Below, in pieces: positions 20,735 to 30,375 of a stretch of DNA of 64,000 bases (the first letter of the stretch is position 1; each line of letters starts with the position of its first letter). The stretch is from NCBI RefSeq assembly GCF_000092905.1, contig NC_014098.1:558001-622000 (forward strand). Reading direction: 5' to 3'. The translations under genes were made by a program, and so were the position numbers. The DNA is from Kyrpidia tusciae DSM 2912. GTDB lineage: Bacteria > Bacillota > Bacilli > Kyrpidiales > Kyrpidiaceae. The notes below the pieces were generated by a model. The model saw only the letters and a program-made list of their open reading frames with translations. It did no database searches and had not been told where the DNA came from.

Positions 20735-22236
20735 ATTCCGCATTTATCTTGTTTGGCATTATTGTTCTCATTACTTTGGCAATTACGTATTGGGCGTCGC
20801 GCAGAACCCGGACAACCTCGGAGTTTTATGCCGCGGGCAGGTCCCTCACGGGGTGGCAGAACGGCCTGGCTATCTCCGGGGACTACATGAGCGCAGCGTC
20901 GTTTCTTGGAATCTCGGGCATGATCGCGTTGAGTGGCTATGACGGGTTTATGTACTCGGTGGGCTGGCTGGTTGCGTATCTCACTGTGCTCTTGATCGTG
21001 GCTGAACCGTTGCGTAATTCGGGTAAATACACAATGGCCGACGTGGTGTCGTTTCGGTTGACCCCGGCCCCGGTGCGATCCATGGCGGCCCTGAGCACCC
21101 TAGTGATCAGCACGTTTTATATGATCGCCCAGATGGTAGGCGCGGGCGGTTTGATTCACCTGCTGCTCGGCCTCGATTACACCATGGCCATTTTGATCAT
21201 CGGCGTGCTGATGGTCCTGTACGTGGTGTTCGGGGGAATGCTCGCCACCACTTGGGTGCAGATCGTCAAAGCGGTACTGCTCATGGGCGGAACGATCGTC
21301 ATCAGTTTCCTGGTGCTGATGAATTTTCACTTCAGCGTCTGGGAAATGTTTCAGGCTGTGGTCGACAAGTACGGCCCCTCCTATTTGGAGCCGGGGTTGC
21401 GCTTTAAGAATCCCATTGACCAGATTTCTTTGGGTTTAGCGCTGGTCTTGGGGACAGCGGGATTGCCCCACATTCTGATCCGGTTTTATACTGTGCCCAC
21501 CGCCAAGGAAGCGCGCAAATCGGTAGTGTGGGCCACGGTCATCATCGGGGGATTTTATCTCATGACCACATTTCTTGGTTTTGGGGCTGCTGCCTTGGTG
21601 GGTAAAGACGAAATTCTCAAACTGGACAAAGGCGGCAACATGGCGGCGCCACTTTTGGCCCAGCACCTCGGCGGCGACTTCTTGATGGCCTTTATCGCTG
21701 CGGTGGCTTTTGCCACGATTCTGGCGGTGGTGGCCGGGCTGACCATTGCGGCTTCATCGGCCTTCGCCCATGATTTTTATTCCAATGTCATTCGCAGGGG
21801 ACAGGCGACAGAAAGTGAGCAGGTGCGGGTGGCGCGGTATACGTCCTTGGTGGTGGGCGTGGCGGCCATTGCCCTGGGCATTCTGGCCCGGAACTGGAAT
21901 GTGGCGTACATGGTGGCTTTGGCTTTTGCGGTCGCGGCCAGCGCCAATGTGCCGGTGCTCATCTTCTCCCTCTTCTGGAAGAGGTTTAACACCGCCGGAG
22001 CGGTGACGGGGATGGCCGTGGGACTGATTTCTTCCCTCGTCCTGGTGTTTATCAGCCCGGCGGTGATGGATGCGAAATCGGCCATTTTCCCGCTCCAAAA
22101 CCCCGGGGTGGTCAGTATTCCCCTGGGATTCTTGGCCGCGTGGTTGGGGACGTACCTGCAGCCCGCCGAAAAAGATTCAGATCGGCGGTTTGCCGAGCTG
22201 TTTGTACGCTCTCAAACGGGGATCGGTGCAGAATAG
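20731..22236 (+). CDS. actP: Sodium:solute symporter, acetate permease (ActP-like)
   Basis: Inner membrane symporter of the SSS family that takes up acetate and other short monocarboxylates. The 501 residues form about 13 helices; characteristic ActP segments are [41 protein letters not shown] and the TM regions with [16 protein letters not shown]. The DUF485 partner directly upstream supports the assignment. Acetyl-CoA synthetase and its regulators are encoded about 9 kb downstream, consistent with acetate use. Substrate range (acetate, pyruvate, propionate) cannot be resolved from sequence alone. Confidence 0.9.
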   Translation: MNSAFILFGIIVLITLAITYWASRRTRTTSEFYAAGRSLTGWQNGLAISGDYMSAASFLGISGMIALSGYDGFMYSVGWLVAYLTVLLIVAEPLRNSGKYTMADVVSFRLTPAPVRSMAALSTLVISTFYMIAQMVGAGGLIHLLLGLDYTMAILIIGVLMVLYVVFGGMLATTWVQIVKAVLLMGGTIVISFLVLMNFHFSVWEMFQAVVDKYGPSYLEPGLRFKNPIDQISLGLALVLGTAGLPHILIRFYTVPTAKEARKSVVWATVIIGGFYLMTTFLGFGAAALVGKDEILKLDKGGNMAAPLLAQHLGGDFLMAFIAAVAFATILAVVAGLTIAASSAFAHDFYSNVIRRGQATESEQVRVARYTSLVVGVAAIALGILARNWNVAYMVALAFAVAASANVPVLIFSLFWKRFNTAGAVTGMAVGLISSLVLVFISPAVMDAKSAIFPLQNPGVVSIPLGFLAAWLGTYLQPAEKDSDRRFAELFVRSQTGIGAE

Positions 22237-22300
22237 AGACCGGCGGCGTGAAACGCCGGGGTGATGGTTGGTGCGAATTTTACGAAATGCGAACTTGGGG

Positions 22301-22326
22301 CCGCGCCGGTGGCGCGGTTTTTTTTT
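22301..22326 (+). terminator. Rho-independent terminator after actP
   Basis: Stem CCGCGCC / GGCGCGG with a 3-base loop, followed by nine T. Confidence 0.9.
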
Positions 22327-22404
22327 CGGGCTCTTCTTTTGCAGGCGTACAGCGGAACGTGGTACCATGACGGAGAGATGAAGGCGGGAGGAGGAGATGG
22401 ATTA

Positions 22405-23448
22405 TTGAGTCGGTGGATGGTGTGGCTATTGGTCATTTCTTTGCCCTTGACGGTGATCGGCGAGTGGTTGCATTGGTCTGAGATCTTGTTGTTTTGGCTG
22501 GCATGTCTCGCCATTATTCCCTTGGCCGGACTCATGGGACAGGCGACAGAGAGCATTGCCATTCGCAGTGGGCCTCGGATCGGGGGGCTGTTGAACGCCA
22601 CTTTTGGGAATGCCGTGGAGCTGATCATCGGTTTTTTTGCGATTCGGCAAGGTCTGGTTCAAGTGGTGCAGGCTTCTCTTACCGGATCTATCCTCGGCAA
22701 TCTTCTCCTGGTGGCAGGGCTGAGCTTTTTGATCGGAGGCATGCGATATCCTATCCAGACCTTTAACCGACTGGCCGCGGGCACCAATGCCTCCATGATG
22801 ATGATCGGCGTGGTCATCGCTTTGGTCATTCCTGCCATTTTCACCCTGCAGCGGCCGGCCATTGGGTTGGAACTGAGCGTCGGAGTGGCGATCATCACTT
22901 GGTTGCTTTACCTGTTGGGTCTATTTTTCAGCCTGTTTACCCACCGGAACATCTTTAATTACACCCAAGATCTATCAGCTGAAGAAGCTCCTTGGGGCAT
23001 GGCGCGGTCTCTCGGGGTGCTGGTGGCCGCCACTTTGGCCGTGGCCTATGAAAGTGAGATCTTGGTGGGAACGATTGAGCACGTATCAAAAGCTTTTGGT
23101 TGGTCGGACGTGTTTATCGGGGTGATCGTGGTGGCCATCATCGGCAATGCGGCGGAGCACAGTTCCGCTGTATTGATGGCCTGGCGGGACCGGATGGATG
23201 TGAGCCTGGAGATTGCCATCGGCAGCAGCCTGCAAATTGCGATGTTCGTCGCCCCGCTGTTGGTGTTCACCAGTCTGGCCGTGGGGAATCCGATGACCTT
23301 GGTGTTCTCTTGGCCCGAGATCGCGGCCATGGTTCTCGGGGTGGCGTTGATTACCCTCCTCTCCTTGGATGGCAAATCGAATTGGCTGGAGGGGGCAATG
23401 GCGCTCGGAGCCTACGTGATTATGGGGATTGGGTTTTACCTGATTTAA
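22405..23448 (+). CDS. cax: Calcium/proton antiporter (CAX family)
   Basis: Membrane exchanger of the CaCA superfamily expelling Ca2+ in return for protons. The 347 residues make about 11 helices with the two alpha-repeat signatures of CAX proteins, GNAVELIIGFFAI in the first half and GNAAEHSSAV in the second, whose acidic residues bind the cation. The TTG at 22405 lies 8 bases after the strong SD GGAGGAGGAG and gives the usual family length; an in-frame ATG at 22378 has only a weak SD. Confidence 0.9.
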   Translation: MSRWMVWLLVISLPLTVIGEWLHWSEILLFWLACLAIIPLAGLMGQATESIAIRSGPRIGGLLNATFGNAVELIIGFFAIRQGLVQVVQASLTGSILGNLLLVAGLSFLIGGMRYPIQTFNRLAAGTNASMMMIGVVIALVIPAIFTLQRPAIGLELSVGVAIITWLLYLLGLFFSLFTHRNIFNYTQDLSAEEAPWGMARSLGVLVAATLAVAYESEILVGTIEHVSKAFGWSDVFIGVIVVAIIGNAAEHSSAVLMAWRDRMDVSLEIAIGSSLQIAMFVAPLLVFTSLAVGNPMTLVFSWPEIAAMVLGVALITLLSLDGKSNWLEGAMALGAYVIMGIGFYLI

Positions 23449-23501
23449 GAAGGACGGGAACGGGTCCCGAAGGACCCAGACCTTCACGGCGGGCCGAGCC
23501 T

Positions 23502-24404
23502 TCATACATAGCGCGCGTACAGTTGCTGGATGCGCCGGACGTAGGCCTGGGTTTCCTGATAAGGAGGGATGCCCCCGTACCGGTCCACGGCTCCGGGCCC
23601 AGCGTTGTAGGCGGCCGTCGCCTTCAGCACGTCCCCGCCGTACCGATCCAGAAGGCTTCGCAAGTATTGGGCTCCCCCATCCAGGTTTTGGGCGGGGTCG
23701 AGAGGATCGACCCCCAAAGCCCGGGCCGTGCTGGGCATCAGTTGCATCAGCCCCAGGGCACCGGCTGGAGAGCGGGCCGCCGGATTGCCGCCGCTCTCGG
23801 CCATCATGACCGCCCGGAGTAGGGCCGGATCCAGCCCCCGCCGGGCGGCGACATTCTGGATGAGGGCATCCCAGCGCCCGGTGCCGGGTGGGGCCGGGGA
23901 TCCGTTCGCCACCGGGGCGAGGGCTGCGGTTTCGGATGTGGCGCCGAACAACATGGGCAAGACCGGCGCGGCCCCGGTGGAAGATCCAGAGGCCGAGAGG
24001 GCTTGGATCACGAAGGGCAAAAGGTCCGCGCCAAAGCTGTCTCCTTGGCTCAGAGGGCTGCTTGGATCGGAAGAGCCTCCGGCATCGGGCAGAGCGGCCA
24101 TCCGCGCTGCGGCCCAGATTCGCACCAGGTCGAGCCACGCCTTGATCCCCGCGGCGGAACCTTGGGACGGGGCATTGGAGGAAACCGCTTGCGGCGTTGC
24201 GGCCCTTTCGGCTTCCTTTGGGGGTGGGGATAGAACTCCAGACGTCGCCCCTGGGCGCGATCCGAGTGCTTGATCCAGATGATCGCCAAAGGTCGAGGGA
24301 TTGTGGGCTCCCGTTGGCCGAGCTGTGGTGGAGCCAAGCGGCGAGGGAGTGGCGGCCGGGATTCGGGGGGCTCCAGCCAGGCCAATTTCCGACATGAGGT
24401 CCAT
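23502..24404 (-). CDS. Lytic transglycosylase (SLT domain) protein
   Basis: Cell-wall enzyme cutting the glycan strand of peptidoglycan to 1,6-anhydromuramyl ends. The C-terminal ~115 of 300 residues form the SLT domain: catalytic Glu in [11 protein letters not shown], then [39 protein letters not shown] and [17 protein letters not shown]. The N-terminal ~180 residues are Ala/Ser/Pro-rich and low in complexity, without a clear signal peptide or lipobox, so the route to the wall is unclear. ATG 24404 lies 8 bases after SD GGAAGGAG; ATG 24410 is too close to it. Confidence 0.88.
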   Translation of the reverse strand: MDLMSEIGLAGAPRIPAATPSPLGSTTARPTGAHNPSTFGDHLDQALGSRPGATSGVLSPPPKEAERAATPQAVSSNAPSQGSAAGIKAWLDLVRIWAAARMAALPDAGGSSDPSSPLSQGDSFGADLLPFVIQALSASGSSTGAAPVLPMLFGATSETAALAPVANGSPAPPGTGRWDALIQNVAARRGLDPALLRAVMMAESGGNPAARSPAGALGLMQLMPSTARALGVDPLDPAQNLDGGAQYLRSLLDRYGGDVLKATAAYNAGPGAVDRYGGIPPYQETQAYVRRIQQLYARYV

Positions 24405-24558
24405 CCCCATCGCTCCTTCCGGAAAGACGGTTTTGCTGGGATAGTCGAACCAGTATTCGTCCGGCGGGGGCGATTCTCCTGCTCGACGCCAGGCCCGTCC
24501 CCCCGGCCCTCACCTGGCCTGTTCGGGCGAAAGGATTCCAGGCTGAGAGGGGTCGTTC

Positions 24559-25764
24559 TTAGCGGAGAACCACCTGATACCCTTTCTTCCGTAAGGAGCG
24601 CTCCACGTGACCGACGTGATCCGGGTCCCGGGTCTCCAGTTCTAATTCCACTTCTGTGAACCCCGGGGGAATCGAGGGGCCCATCCGCCGATGAGAAACC
24701 GTGAGAACGTTGGCCCGGAGTTCCGCGATGACGCTGAGGAGCCCCTGAAGGGCGCCGGGGCGATCCGGGATTACCGTTTGAAGGCGCACATAGCGTCCGG
24801 CTTCGGCCAGGCCGTACTGCAGAATGCGGCTCAGAACGGTGCCGTCCACGTTCCCGCCGCTGACGACTGCCGCGACTTTTTTTCCGGCCAAGGGCAGTTT
24901 ATGGAAGAGGAGCGCGGCGGGGGCGGCGGCACCGGATCCTTCGACCAAGAGTTTGTAGCGTTCGAGCAAGAGCAACATTGTCCTCGCGATTTCCACGTCG
25001 CTGACCACGATCACGTCGTCCACGTATGCCTGAACCAATCGCAGGGTGAGTCGGCCGGGTTTTTTTACGGCAATCCCGTCGGCCAGGGTGTGCGCGGAAT
25101 AAAGCCCCACGGGTGTTCCGGCTTTGAGAGAAGCTTTCATGGAAGCGGCGCCCTCCGCCTCCACGCCATATAGTTGAATCGTCGGTTTGATGGATTTGGC
25201 CGCCACGGCAATGCCGGCGATGAGCCCTCCACCCCCGATGGGAACGACTATGGCCTCTAGATCGGGACATTGTTCCAGGATTTCTAAGCCCACCGTCCCC
25301 TGACCCGCCACGATGTCGGGGTCGTCAAAGGCGTGAATGAACACCGCTCCAGTTTCCTCCCGGTACTGTTGGGCGAAAGTCTGGGCGGCGTCATAATCCG
25401 CGCCGTGCAGGAGCACCCGGGCGCCGTAATCGGTGGTTGCTTTGATTTTGGAAAGGGCGGCGCCTTCGGGCATCACCACGGTGCTGGGAATTCCCGCCCG
25501 GGCGGCGGCATAGGCTACCCCCTGGGCGTGGTTTCCCGCCGATGCGGCGATTACCCCATGTTTTTTCGCGTCTTCAGGCAGACGGCGGATTTTGTTGTAC
25601 GATCCGCGGATTTTGAAGGATCCAGTCTTTTGGAGGTTTTCAAGTTTCAGCCATACCTCGCATCCTGCAAGACGGCTAAAGGTGTGTGTCAAATGCAGCG
25701 GCGTCCTTCGGGCGATATCGCCAAGGGTGTGCCGGGCCTCCTGGATGTCGGACAAGGTGAGCAT
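24559..25764 (-). CDS. ilvA: Threonine ammonia-lyase (threonine dehydratase)
   Basis: PLP enzyme converting threonine to 2-oxobutanoate, the first step to isoleucine. The 401 residues have the PLP lysine in KTGSFKIRGSYNK, SAGNHAQGVAYAA, the glycine-rich phosphate loop IGGGGLIAGIA and a single C-terminal ACT-like domain (RLQTVIPDRPGALQGLLSVIAELRANVL). The ~400-residue form with one ACT domain is shared by biosynthetic and catabolic (TdcB-like) enzymes of Firmicutes, so either role is possible. SD GGGAGGGG is 7 bases before ATG 25764. It is divergent from the T-box-controlled operon. Confidence 0.92.
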   Translation of the reverse strand: MLTLSDIQEARHTLGDIARRTPLHLTHTFSRLAGCEVWLKLENLQKTGSFKIRGSYNKIRRLPEDAKKHGVIAASAGNHAQGVAYAAARAGIPSTVVMPEGAALSKIKATTDYGARVLLHGADYDAAQTFAQQYREETGAVFIHAFDDPDIVAGQGTVGLEILEQCPDLEAIVVPIGGGGLIAGIAVAAKSIKPTIQLYGVEAEGAASMKASLKAGTPVGLYSAHTLADGIAVKKPGRLTLRLVQAYVDDVIVVSDVEIARTMLLLLERYKLLVEGSGAAAPAALLFHKLPLAGKKVAAVVSGGNVDGTVLSRILQYGLAEAGRYVRLQTVIPDRPGALQGLLSVIAELRANVLTVSHRRMGPSIPPGFTEVELELETRDPDHVGHVERSLRKKGYQVVLR

Positions 25765-25802
25765 GCGAACCCCTCCCAATGAGAAAATCAACCTTTTTCC
25801 TA

Positions 25803-25831
25803 TTGCCGCCCACTGCTGTCTATGTTATAAT
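25803..25831 (+). promoter_or_regulatory. Sigma-A promoter of the aromatic amino acid T-box operon
   Basis: TTGCCG and TATAAT with a 17-base spacer; the predicted start of the transcript lies just before the T-box leader. Confidence 0.75.
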
Positions 25832-25837
25832 GCTCGC

Positions 25838-26118
25838 CAAGTAGAAGGCTGATGGCGATGCAGGAGAGAGTAGGCGTCGGGAACCCACAGGGAGGGAGCG
25901 CCGGAGACTGGAAGCGTTCCCGGGGAAACGCCGCTGAAGTTCACTCCTGGGCCGTCCGGGGGAAAGGCCCGTGGGGCCGAGTAGTTCGGACCGGAGCGTC
26001 CTCGTTATTGGACGGCGCCCCTTTTTTGGGGCGCGTGAGTGGGCGGCGACTGTGCCGTCAACTAGGGTGGTACCGCGGAGCCGTGCTTCGCCCCTTGGGG
26101 TGCGGCTCCTTTTTCATT
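25838..26118 (+). ncRNA. T-box leader, probably tRNA-Phe specific
   Basis: A cis-acting leader RNA that reads uncharged tRNA and controls transcription termination. The 5' part has the AGAGAGTA specifier-loop motif near 25865-25872, followed by stem I; the conserved T-box AGGGTGGTACCGCG is at 26064-26077, and a terminator follows (26077-26117). In the specifier loop GAA at 25936-25938 is followed by one base and then TTC at 25940-25942, a Phe codon. An overlapping CAC (His) reading is less likely. It precedes an aminotransferase and DAHP synthase/chorismate mutase, consistent with phenylalanine control. Confidence 0.88.
26077..26118 (+). terminator. T-box leader terminator
   Basis: GGAGCCGTGCTTCGCCCC pairs with GGTGCGGCTCC across a short loop, followed by TTTTT. 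Binding of uncharged tRNA to the upstream T-box sequence would favour the antiterminator instead. Confidence 0.85.
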
Positions 26119-26174
26119 TTATCAAAGTTGCGGCGGAAGGTTCAGCATGGCCCAGGATGAAAGGAGTGAAGGGG

Positions 26175-27311
26175 ATGGCCGGAATCATCGGATCCCGGGC
26201 ACGGCCCGCCATTATGGGCATCGAGCCTTACGTACCGGGAAAACCGATTGAAGAGGTCCAGCGAGAGTTTGGCTTGAAAGATGTGGTGAAGCTGGCGTCT
26301 AACGAGAACCCCCTCGGGCCGTCTCCGAAGGTTCAGGAAGTGCTGGTTCAGGCAGCGGCCAATCTGCACCGCTATCCGGATGGAGGGGCCGTGATGTTGC
26401 GCCGCGCCCTCGCTGAATTCTACGGGGTGCCCGAAGCGGGGGTCTTGATGGGCAATGGCTCGGATGAGCTGATCAAGTTGATCGCCGAGTCTTTTGTGGA
26501 GCCCGGGGATGAAGTGATCGTGCCGTCGCCGTCCTTTTCGGAGTATTGGTTTGCCACCCAGGTGATGGCGGGCCGGACGGTGGCGGTTCCCCTGGACGAA
26601 AGATTTCAGTATAACCCCGAACGCATTCTCGAGGCGGTGACGGCGAGGACCAAACTGATGTATTTGTGTACGCCGAACAACCCGACGGGCACGTACATTC
26701 CGGAGAAAACTTTGACGGATTTGGTTCGTCGGGTTCCGGATCACGTGCTGGTGGTCCTCGACGAGGCGTATCACGAGTATGTTGAGGCCGAAGATTACGG
26801 CCATGGGCTGCCTCTGCTTCGGGAAGGGGCCCCGGTGGTGGTCCTGCGCACTTTTAGCAAGCTGTACGCCTTGGCGGCGCTGCGCGTGGGGTATGCCCTC
26901 GCCGATCCGGAAATCATCCAGGTGATCAATCGGGTGCGGGAACCTTTCAACGTCAATGCCGTGGCTCAGGCGGCGGCGGTGGCGGCCCTCGGGGATGAGG
27001 AGCACCGCAGGAAAAGCTTCGAAGTCAACCGGGCGGGCAAGCGGCAGTTGTATGAAGGGCTGGAAGCCCTGGGATGCCGATGTGTTCCCACCGAGGCGAA
27101 TTTCATCCTCGTTGAGGTTCCGCACTCATCCACCGCAGTGTTTGAAAGCCTTCTGCGGCGGGGAGTGATCGTCCGGGACGGGGCGGCCTTCGGGTTGCCG
27201 CGGTATTTGCGGATTAGCATTGGAACCGAGGCGGACAACGCCCGGCTTCTGGAAGAGATGGCGGAAGTTTTTCGGACTTTGGACGCCCGCCCGGCGGGGT
27301 TGGCGGATTAA
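26175..27311 (+). CDS. hisC: Histidinol-phosphate/aromatic aminotransferase
   Basis: PLP class I/II aminotransferase of the HisC family: it transaminates imidazole-acetol phosphate in histidine synthesis and, in many Firmicutes, also phenylpyruvate and hydroxyphenylpyruvate. The 378 residues include [22 protein letters not shown] and the PLP lysine in [17 protein letters not shown]. It shares the operon with DAHP synthase/chorismate mutase and lies behind a Phe-type T-box, which argues for a role in phenylalanine/tyrosine synthesis, possibly besides histidine. SD AAAGGAG is 8 bases before ATG 26175; ATG 26157 is a weaker option. Confidence 0.9.
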   Translation: MAGIIGSRARPAIMGIEPYVPGKPIEEVQREFGLKDVVKLASNENPLGPSPKVQEVLVQAAANLHRYPDGGAVMLRRALAEFYGVPEAGVLMGNGSDELIKLIAESFVEPGDEVIVPSPSFSEYWFATQVMAGRTVAVPLDERFQYNPERILEAVTARTKLMYLCTPNNPTGTYIPEKTLTDLVRRVPDHVLVVLDEAYHEYVEAEDYGHGLPLLREGAPVVVLRTFSKLYALAALRVGYALADPEIIQVINRVREPFNVNAVAQAAAVAALGDEEHRRKSFEVNRAGKRQLYEGLEALGCRCVPTEANFILVEVPHSSTAVFESLLRRGVIVRDGAAFGLPRYLRISIGTEADNARLLEEMAEVFRTLDARPAGLAD

Positions 27312-27339
27312 ACCGAAGATCGCAAGGAGGGTACTGGCG

Positions 27340-28437
27340 ATGAAAGGAGAAACCATGGAACAGCTGCGAACGCAGCTGGACGAGATCAATATGGACCTGT
27401 TGCGGCTCCTCAGTCGGCGGGCGGACATCGTGCAGCGGATTGGTCGGGTGAAACAGGCCCAGGGAGTTCAGCGGTTTGATCCTTTGCGGGAAAAGGAGAT
27501 GCTGGACCGCATTGTGTCGGCCAACCCCGGTCCCTTTGACGACAGCACCATTCGGCACTTGTTTAAACAGATTTTCCAAGCGTCCTTGCAATTGCAGGAA
27601 GAAGAGAAGATGCATCTCTTGGTGAGCCGGAAGCGTCGGGCCGAAGACACCGTGGTGGAAGTCAAGGGTGTCCGCATCGGCAACGGTCATCCCATCGTGG
27701 TGGCGGGCCCCTGTTCGGTGGAGACCCGGGAGCAGATGGAGACGGTGGGCCAGGGACTGCGGGCCCAGGGTATTGTGGTGATGCGGGGCGGAGCCTACAA
27801 GCCCCGGACGTCTCCGTATGATTTTCAGGGACTCGGCCGGGAAGGATTGGTGATGTTGCGGGAAACTGCCGACAAGTACGGCATGGTGGCGGTCAGCGAG
27901 ATCGTCAATCCGGCCGACATTGAGATGGCCACGCAATATGTGGACATCATCCAGATCGGGGCTCGTAATATGCAGAATTTCGAGCTCTTGAAGGCGGCGG
28001 GGTCTGTGCGGACGCCAGTCCTGCTCAAGCGGGGACTTTCCGCGACCATCGAGGAGCTGTTGTTTGCCGCGGAGTACATTATGTCCCGGGGGAATGATCA
28101 GATCATTCTTTGCGAAAGGGGCATCCGCACCTATGAAAAGGCGACCCGCAATACCCTGGATATTTCGGCGGTGCCGATCCTGAAGCAGGAGAGTCATCTG
28201 CCGGTCTTTGTCGATATCAGTCATTCCACCGGCCGGAAGGACATTATGATACCTGTGGCGAAGGCCGCTTTGGCGGCGGGGGCGGACGGGATCATGGTGG
28301 AAGTGCATCCCGAACCCAGTGTGGCATTATCGGATGCGAAACAGCAGATCAATCTCGAACAGTTCGGCCAGCTCATGGACGCCCTGCGGGAAGCGGGATA
28401 CCTTCCGCCTGTCGCCGAAAGGGTGGCAACGCGCTGA
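27340..28437 (+). CDS. aroF: Bifunctional chorismate mutase / DAHP synthase
   Basis: First enzyme of the shikimate pathway (condenses phosphoenolpyruvate and erythrose-4-phosphate), fused to an N-terminal AroQ-type chorismate mutase that also serves as an allosteric regulatory domain. Residues 1-90 are the mutase ([27 protein letters not shown], with Arg and Lys ligands); residues about 105-365 are the type I-beta DAHP synthase ([58 protein letters not shown]). The order matches Bacillus AroA(G). SD AAGGAGG lies 9 bases before ATG 27340; ATG 27355 is an alternative. Confidence 0.95.
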   Translation: MKGETMEQLRTQLDEINMDLLRLLSRRADIVQRIGRVKQAQGVQRFDPLREKEMLDRIVSANPGPFDDSTIRHLFKQIFQASLQLQEEEKMHLLVSRKRRAEDTVVEVKGVRIGNGHPIVVAGPCSVETREQMETVGQGLRAQGIVVMRGGAYKPRTSPYDFQGLGREGLVMLRETADKYGMVAVSEIVNPADIEMATQYVDIIQIGARNMQNFELLKAAGSVRTPVLLKRGLSATIEELLFAAEYIMSRGNDQIILCERGIRTYEKATRNTLDISAVPILKQESHLPVFVDISHSTGRKDIMIPVAKAALAAGADGIMVEVHPEPSVALSDAKQQINLEQFGQLMDALREAGYLPPVAERVATR

Positions 28438-28460
28438 GGCTTGCCTCTGCGGGTGCAATT

Positions 28461-28482
28461 CCCGGGGCGGCATCGCCCCGGG
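28461..28482. other. Perfect GC hairpin downstream of aroF
   Basis: CCCGGGGCG and CGCCCCGGG pair over a 4-base loop, 23 bases after the aroF stop. No T-run follows on the plus strand. Confidence 0.4.
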
Positions 28483-28485
28483 GAA

Positions 28486-28534
28486 CAAAAAGGGCCGCTT
28501 TGGTCGGTGCCCACCGGCCAAGGCGGCTCTTTTC
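28486..28534. terminator. Bidirectional terminator between aroF and acuC
   Basis: A 14-bp stem (GCCGCTTTGGTCGG with CCGGCCAAGGCGGC, some G-U pairs) is followed by TCTTTT on the plus strand and preceded by AAAAAGG, which gives CCTTTTT on the minus strand. It can therefore end both convergent operons. Confidence 0.85.
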
Positions 28535-28545
28535 AGATCCATCCC

Positions 28546-29721
28546 TTATGTATAAAACGGCGTTCCCATCAAAGCTCTGCGGAGAGTGATGCGGTTCCGG
28601 TTTTCGATTTCCACCCGGCGGGGGATGGGGGGAAAAGCGCCTGGGGCATCAATAAAGCGGTCCGGCAGGAGATCTGGAGAATAAGGGCTCCATCGCTCCA
28701 GCCACCGGTCGGGAATTACTTCTGGAATGGGTTGATGGGAGAGTTCCGCCCAGAGCAACGTCCAAGCCCGGGGTACGACTCGCCAAATTTCATATCCTCC
28801 CCCACCCACTGCCACCCAGCGCCCATTGCATGCCTCGTGGGCGAGTTGGTGGACCAATTTCGGAATCTCTCGATAGAGACGGGTGGTGGCCGAAAGGTGG
28901 GTCAAGGGGTCGAGGTGATGTCCATCGCAGCCGTTCTGACTGATGATAATATCGGGCTCAAACCGACTGATCAGAATCGGAAGAGCTTGGTGAAGCAGTT
29001 CGAGCCAGGAGTCATCCTCGGTGAAGGGCTCCAAGGGTACGTTGACCGAATAGCCGTATCCGGCTCCGGTACCCCGTTCATGAATATCTCCAGTTCCTGG
29101 ATAAAGATATTTTCCTGTCTCGTGAAAAGAGATGGTGAGAACGCCCGGGTCGTCATAAAACAGCCACTGCACCCCGTCTCCGTGATGAGCATCCGTGTCG
29201 ATATAAGCCACCCGGGCATCGAATTCCTTTCTTAGCCATGCGATGGCCACGCCGATGTCATTGTACACACAAAACCCGGATGCCATATGGCGCTGGGCGT
29301 GGTGAAGGCCGCCAGCCAGACTGAAGACGTGCTCAGCCTTTCCTTCCATCACCAGTCGGGCTGCCATGAGCGTCCCCCCGGCGATCAAAGAGGATGCTTC
29401 GTGCATATCTGGAAAAATCGGGGTATCCTCGGTACCCAGGCCGAAGGATTCCCAGGACGGTTCCCCCCCACCGGGGGGCACGGGCGGTTCGTCACCCTGT
29501 CCCGCTCGTTTCACGGCCTCGATGTAATGCCGATCGTGAACCAAAGCCAGTTCTTCCTCAGTGGCCGACTGAGGGGCTCGAACGTGTTCCGGGCGCAGGA
29601 GTCCCGATTCCTGCATGAGATCCCAGGTCATGCGCAGGCGCAGGGGATCGAAGGGATGCTCGGGGCCGAATCGATAGCGGAGGACTTCCGGACTGTAGAC
29701 GATGACGGCGCGGTCTTTCAT
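28546..29721 (-). CDS. acuC: Acetoin utilisation/protein deacetylase AcuC
   Basis: Class I/II histone-deacetylase-like, zinc-dependent enzyme; in Bacillus AcuC removes the acetyl group placed on acetyl-CoA synthetase by AcuA. The 391 residues contain the zinc and active-site motifs GGLHHAQ, DTDAHHGDGVQ, FHETGKYLYPGTG and a C-terminal IISQNGCDGHHLDPL region. Its start overlaps the acuB stop (28546-29721 versus 29718-30362), so translation is coupled. No lysine deacetylase of another type is in the window. Confidence 0.92.
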   Translation of the reverse strand: MKDRAVIVYSPEVLRYRFGPEHPFDPLRLRMTWDLMQESGLLRPEHVRAPQSATEEELALVHDRHYIEAVKRAGQGDEPPVPPGGGEPSWESFGLGTEDTPIFPDMHEASSLIAGGTLMAARLVMEGKAEHVFSLAGGLHHAQRHMASGFCVYNDIGVAIAWLRKEFDARVAYIDTDAHHGDGVQWLFYDDPGVLTISFHETGKYLYPGTGDIHERGTGAGYGYSVNVPLEPFTEDDSWLELLHQALPILISRFEPDIIISQNGCDGHHLDPLTHLSATTRLYREIPKLVHQLAHEACNGRWVAVGGGGYEIWRVVPRAWTLLWAELSHQPIPEVIPDRWLERWSPYSPDLLPDRFIDAPGAFPPIPRRVEIENRNRITLRRALMGTPFYT

Positions 29722-30362
29722 TCTCCCCGGCCCCCGTCTGAAAAAGGTCCCAGCACCCGATATCCCGCGGCTTTGATGTCGTCGATGATGCGCCGGGGAT
29801 CCATCGTTTGTACCCGGAGCACGAGATAGCGGGTATCGGGAGTTTTCCCGGGAAATATCAAGACCGAGGAGGCATTGATCCGCCTGGCCCGAAGAACGTC
29901 GGCCACATCGGCGAGACCGCCCGGGCGATTGGGCAGTTCCACCTCAATGCGGCTAGAGGGTTCCAACACGCCCATCATGCCGAGCAGGGTGTGCAAAATG
30001 TCCCTTTCCGTAAGAATGCCCACGACGCGGTTTTGATCGAGAACCGGAAGGCAGCTCACTTTGCGACGATACATTTCGGCGGCGGCGTCTTCGATAAAAT
30101 TCCAGGGCTCTACGGTGACAACGTCTCGCTTCATACATGCTTCAATGCGAAGGCCCCGAACTTTGACTTCCCAGTCCGGGTCGAGAATGGAAGGGCAAAC
30201 GTCCCGCATGTCCCGGTCGGACACAATGCCGACGAGTCGCTCGTTTTCTACAACCGGAAGGTGGCGAATGCGCCGAAGTCGGGTGAGTTGCAAGGCATCG
30301 GTGAGGGCCGTTTCGGGAGTCACCGTCACGACGTTCCGGGTCATGATCTGCTCGACAAGCAT
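29718..30362 (-). CDS. acuB: AcuB-like CBS/ACT domain protein
   Basis: 214-residue protein with two CBS domains (residues about 1-65 and 75-135: MLVEQIMTRNVVTVTPETALTDA, then CMKRDVVTVEPWNF and CLPVLDQNRVVGILTERDIL) and a C-terminal ACT domain (IEVELPNRPGGLADVADVLRARRINASSV). This matches Bacillus AcuB, the middle gene of acuABC, whose exact function is unknown; the domains suggest binding of adenine nucleotides and a small ligand. Only 13 bases separate it from acuA. Confidence 0.92.
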   Translation of the reverse strand: MLVEQIMTRNVVTVTPETALTDALQLTRLRRIRHLPVVENERLVGIVSDRDMRDVCPSILDPDWEVKVRGLRIEACMKRDVVTVEPWNFIEDAAAEMYRRKVSCLPVLDQNRVVGILTERDILHTLLGMMGVLEPSSRIEVELPNRPGGLADVADVLRARRINASSVLIFPGKTPDTRYLVLRVQTMDPRRIIDDIKAAGYRVLGPFSDGGRGE

Positions 30363-30375
30363 CGAACATCTCTCC

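Noticed and set aside
28441-29235. 264-codon plus-strand frame over acuC
   Set aside because: It lies antisense to a clear HDAC-family gene, starts within the bidirectional terminator and has no domain.
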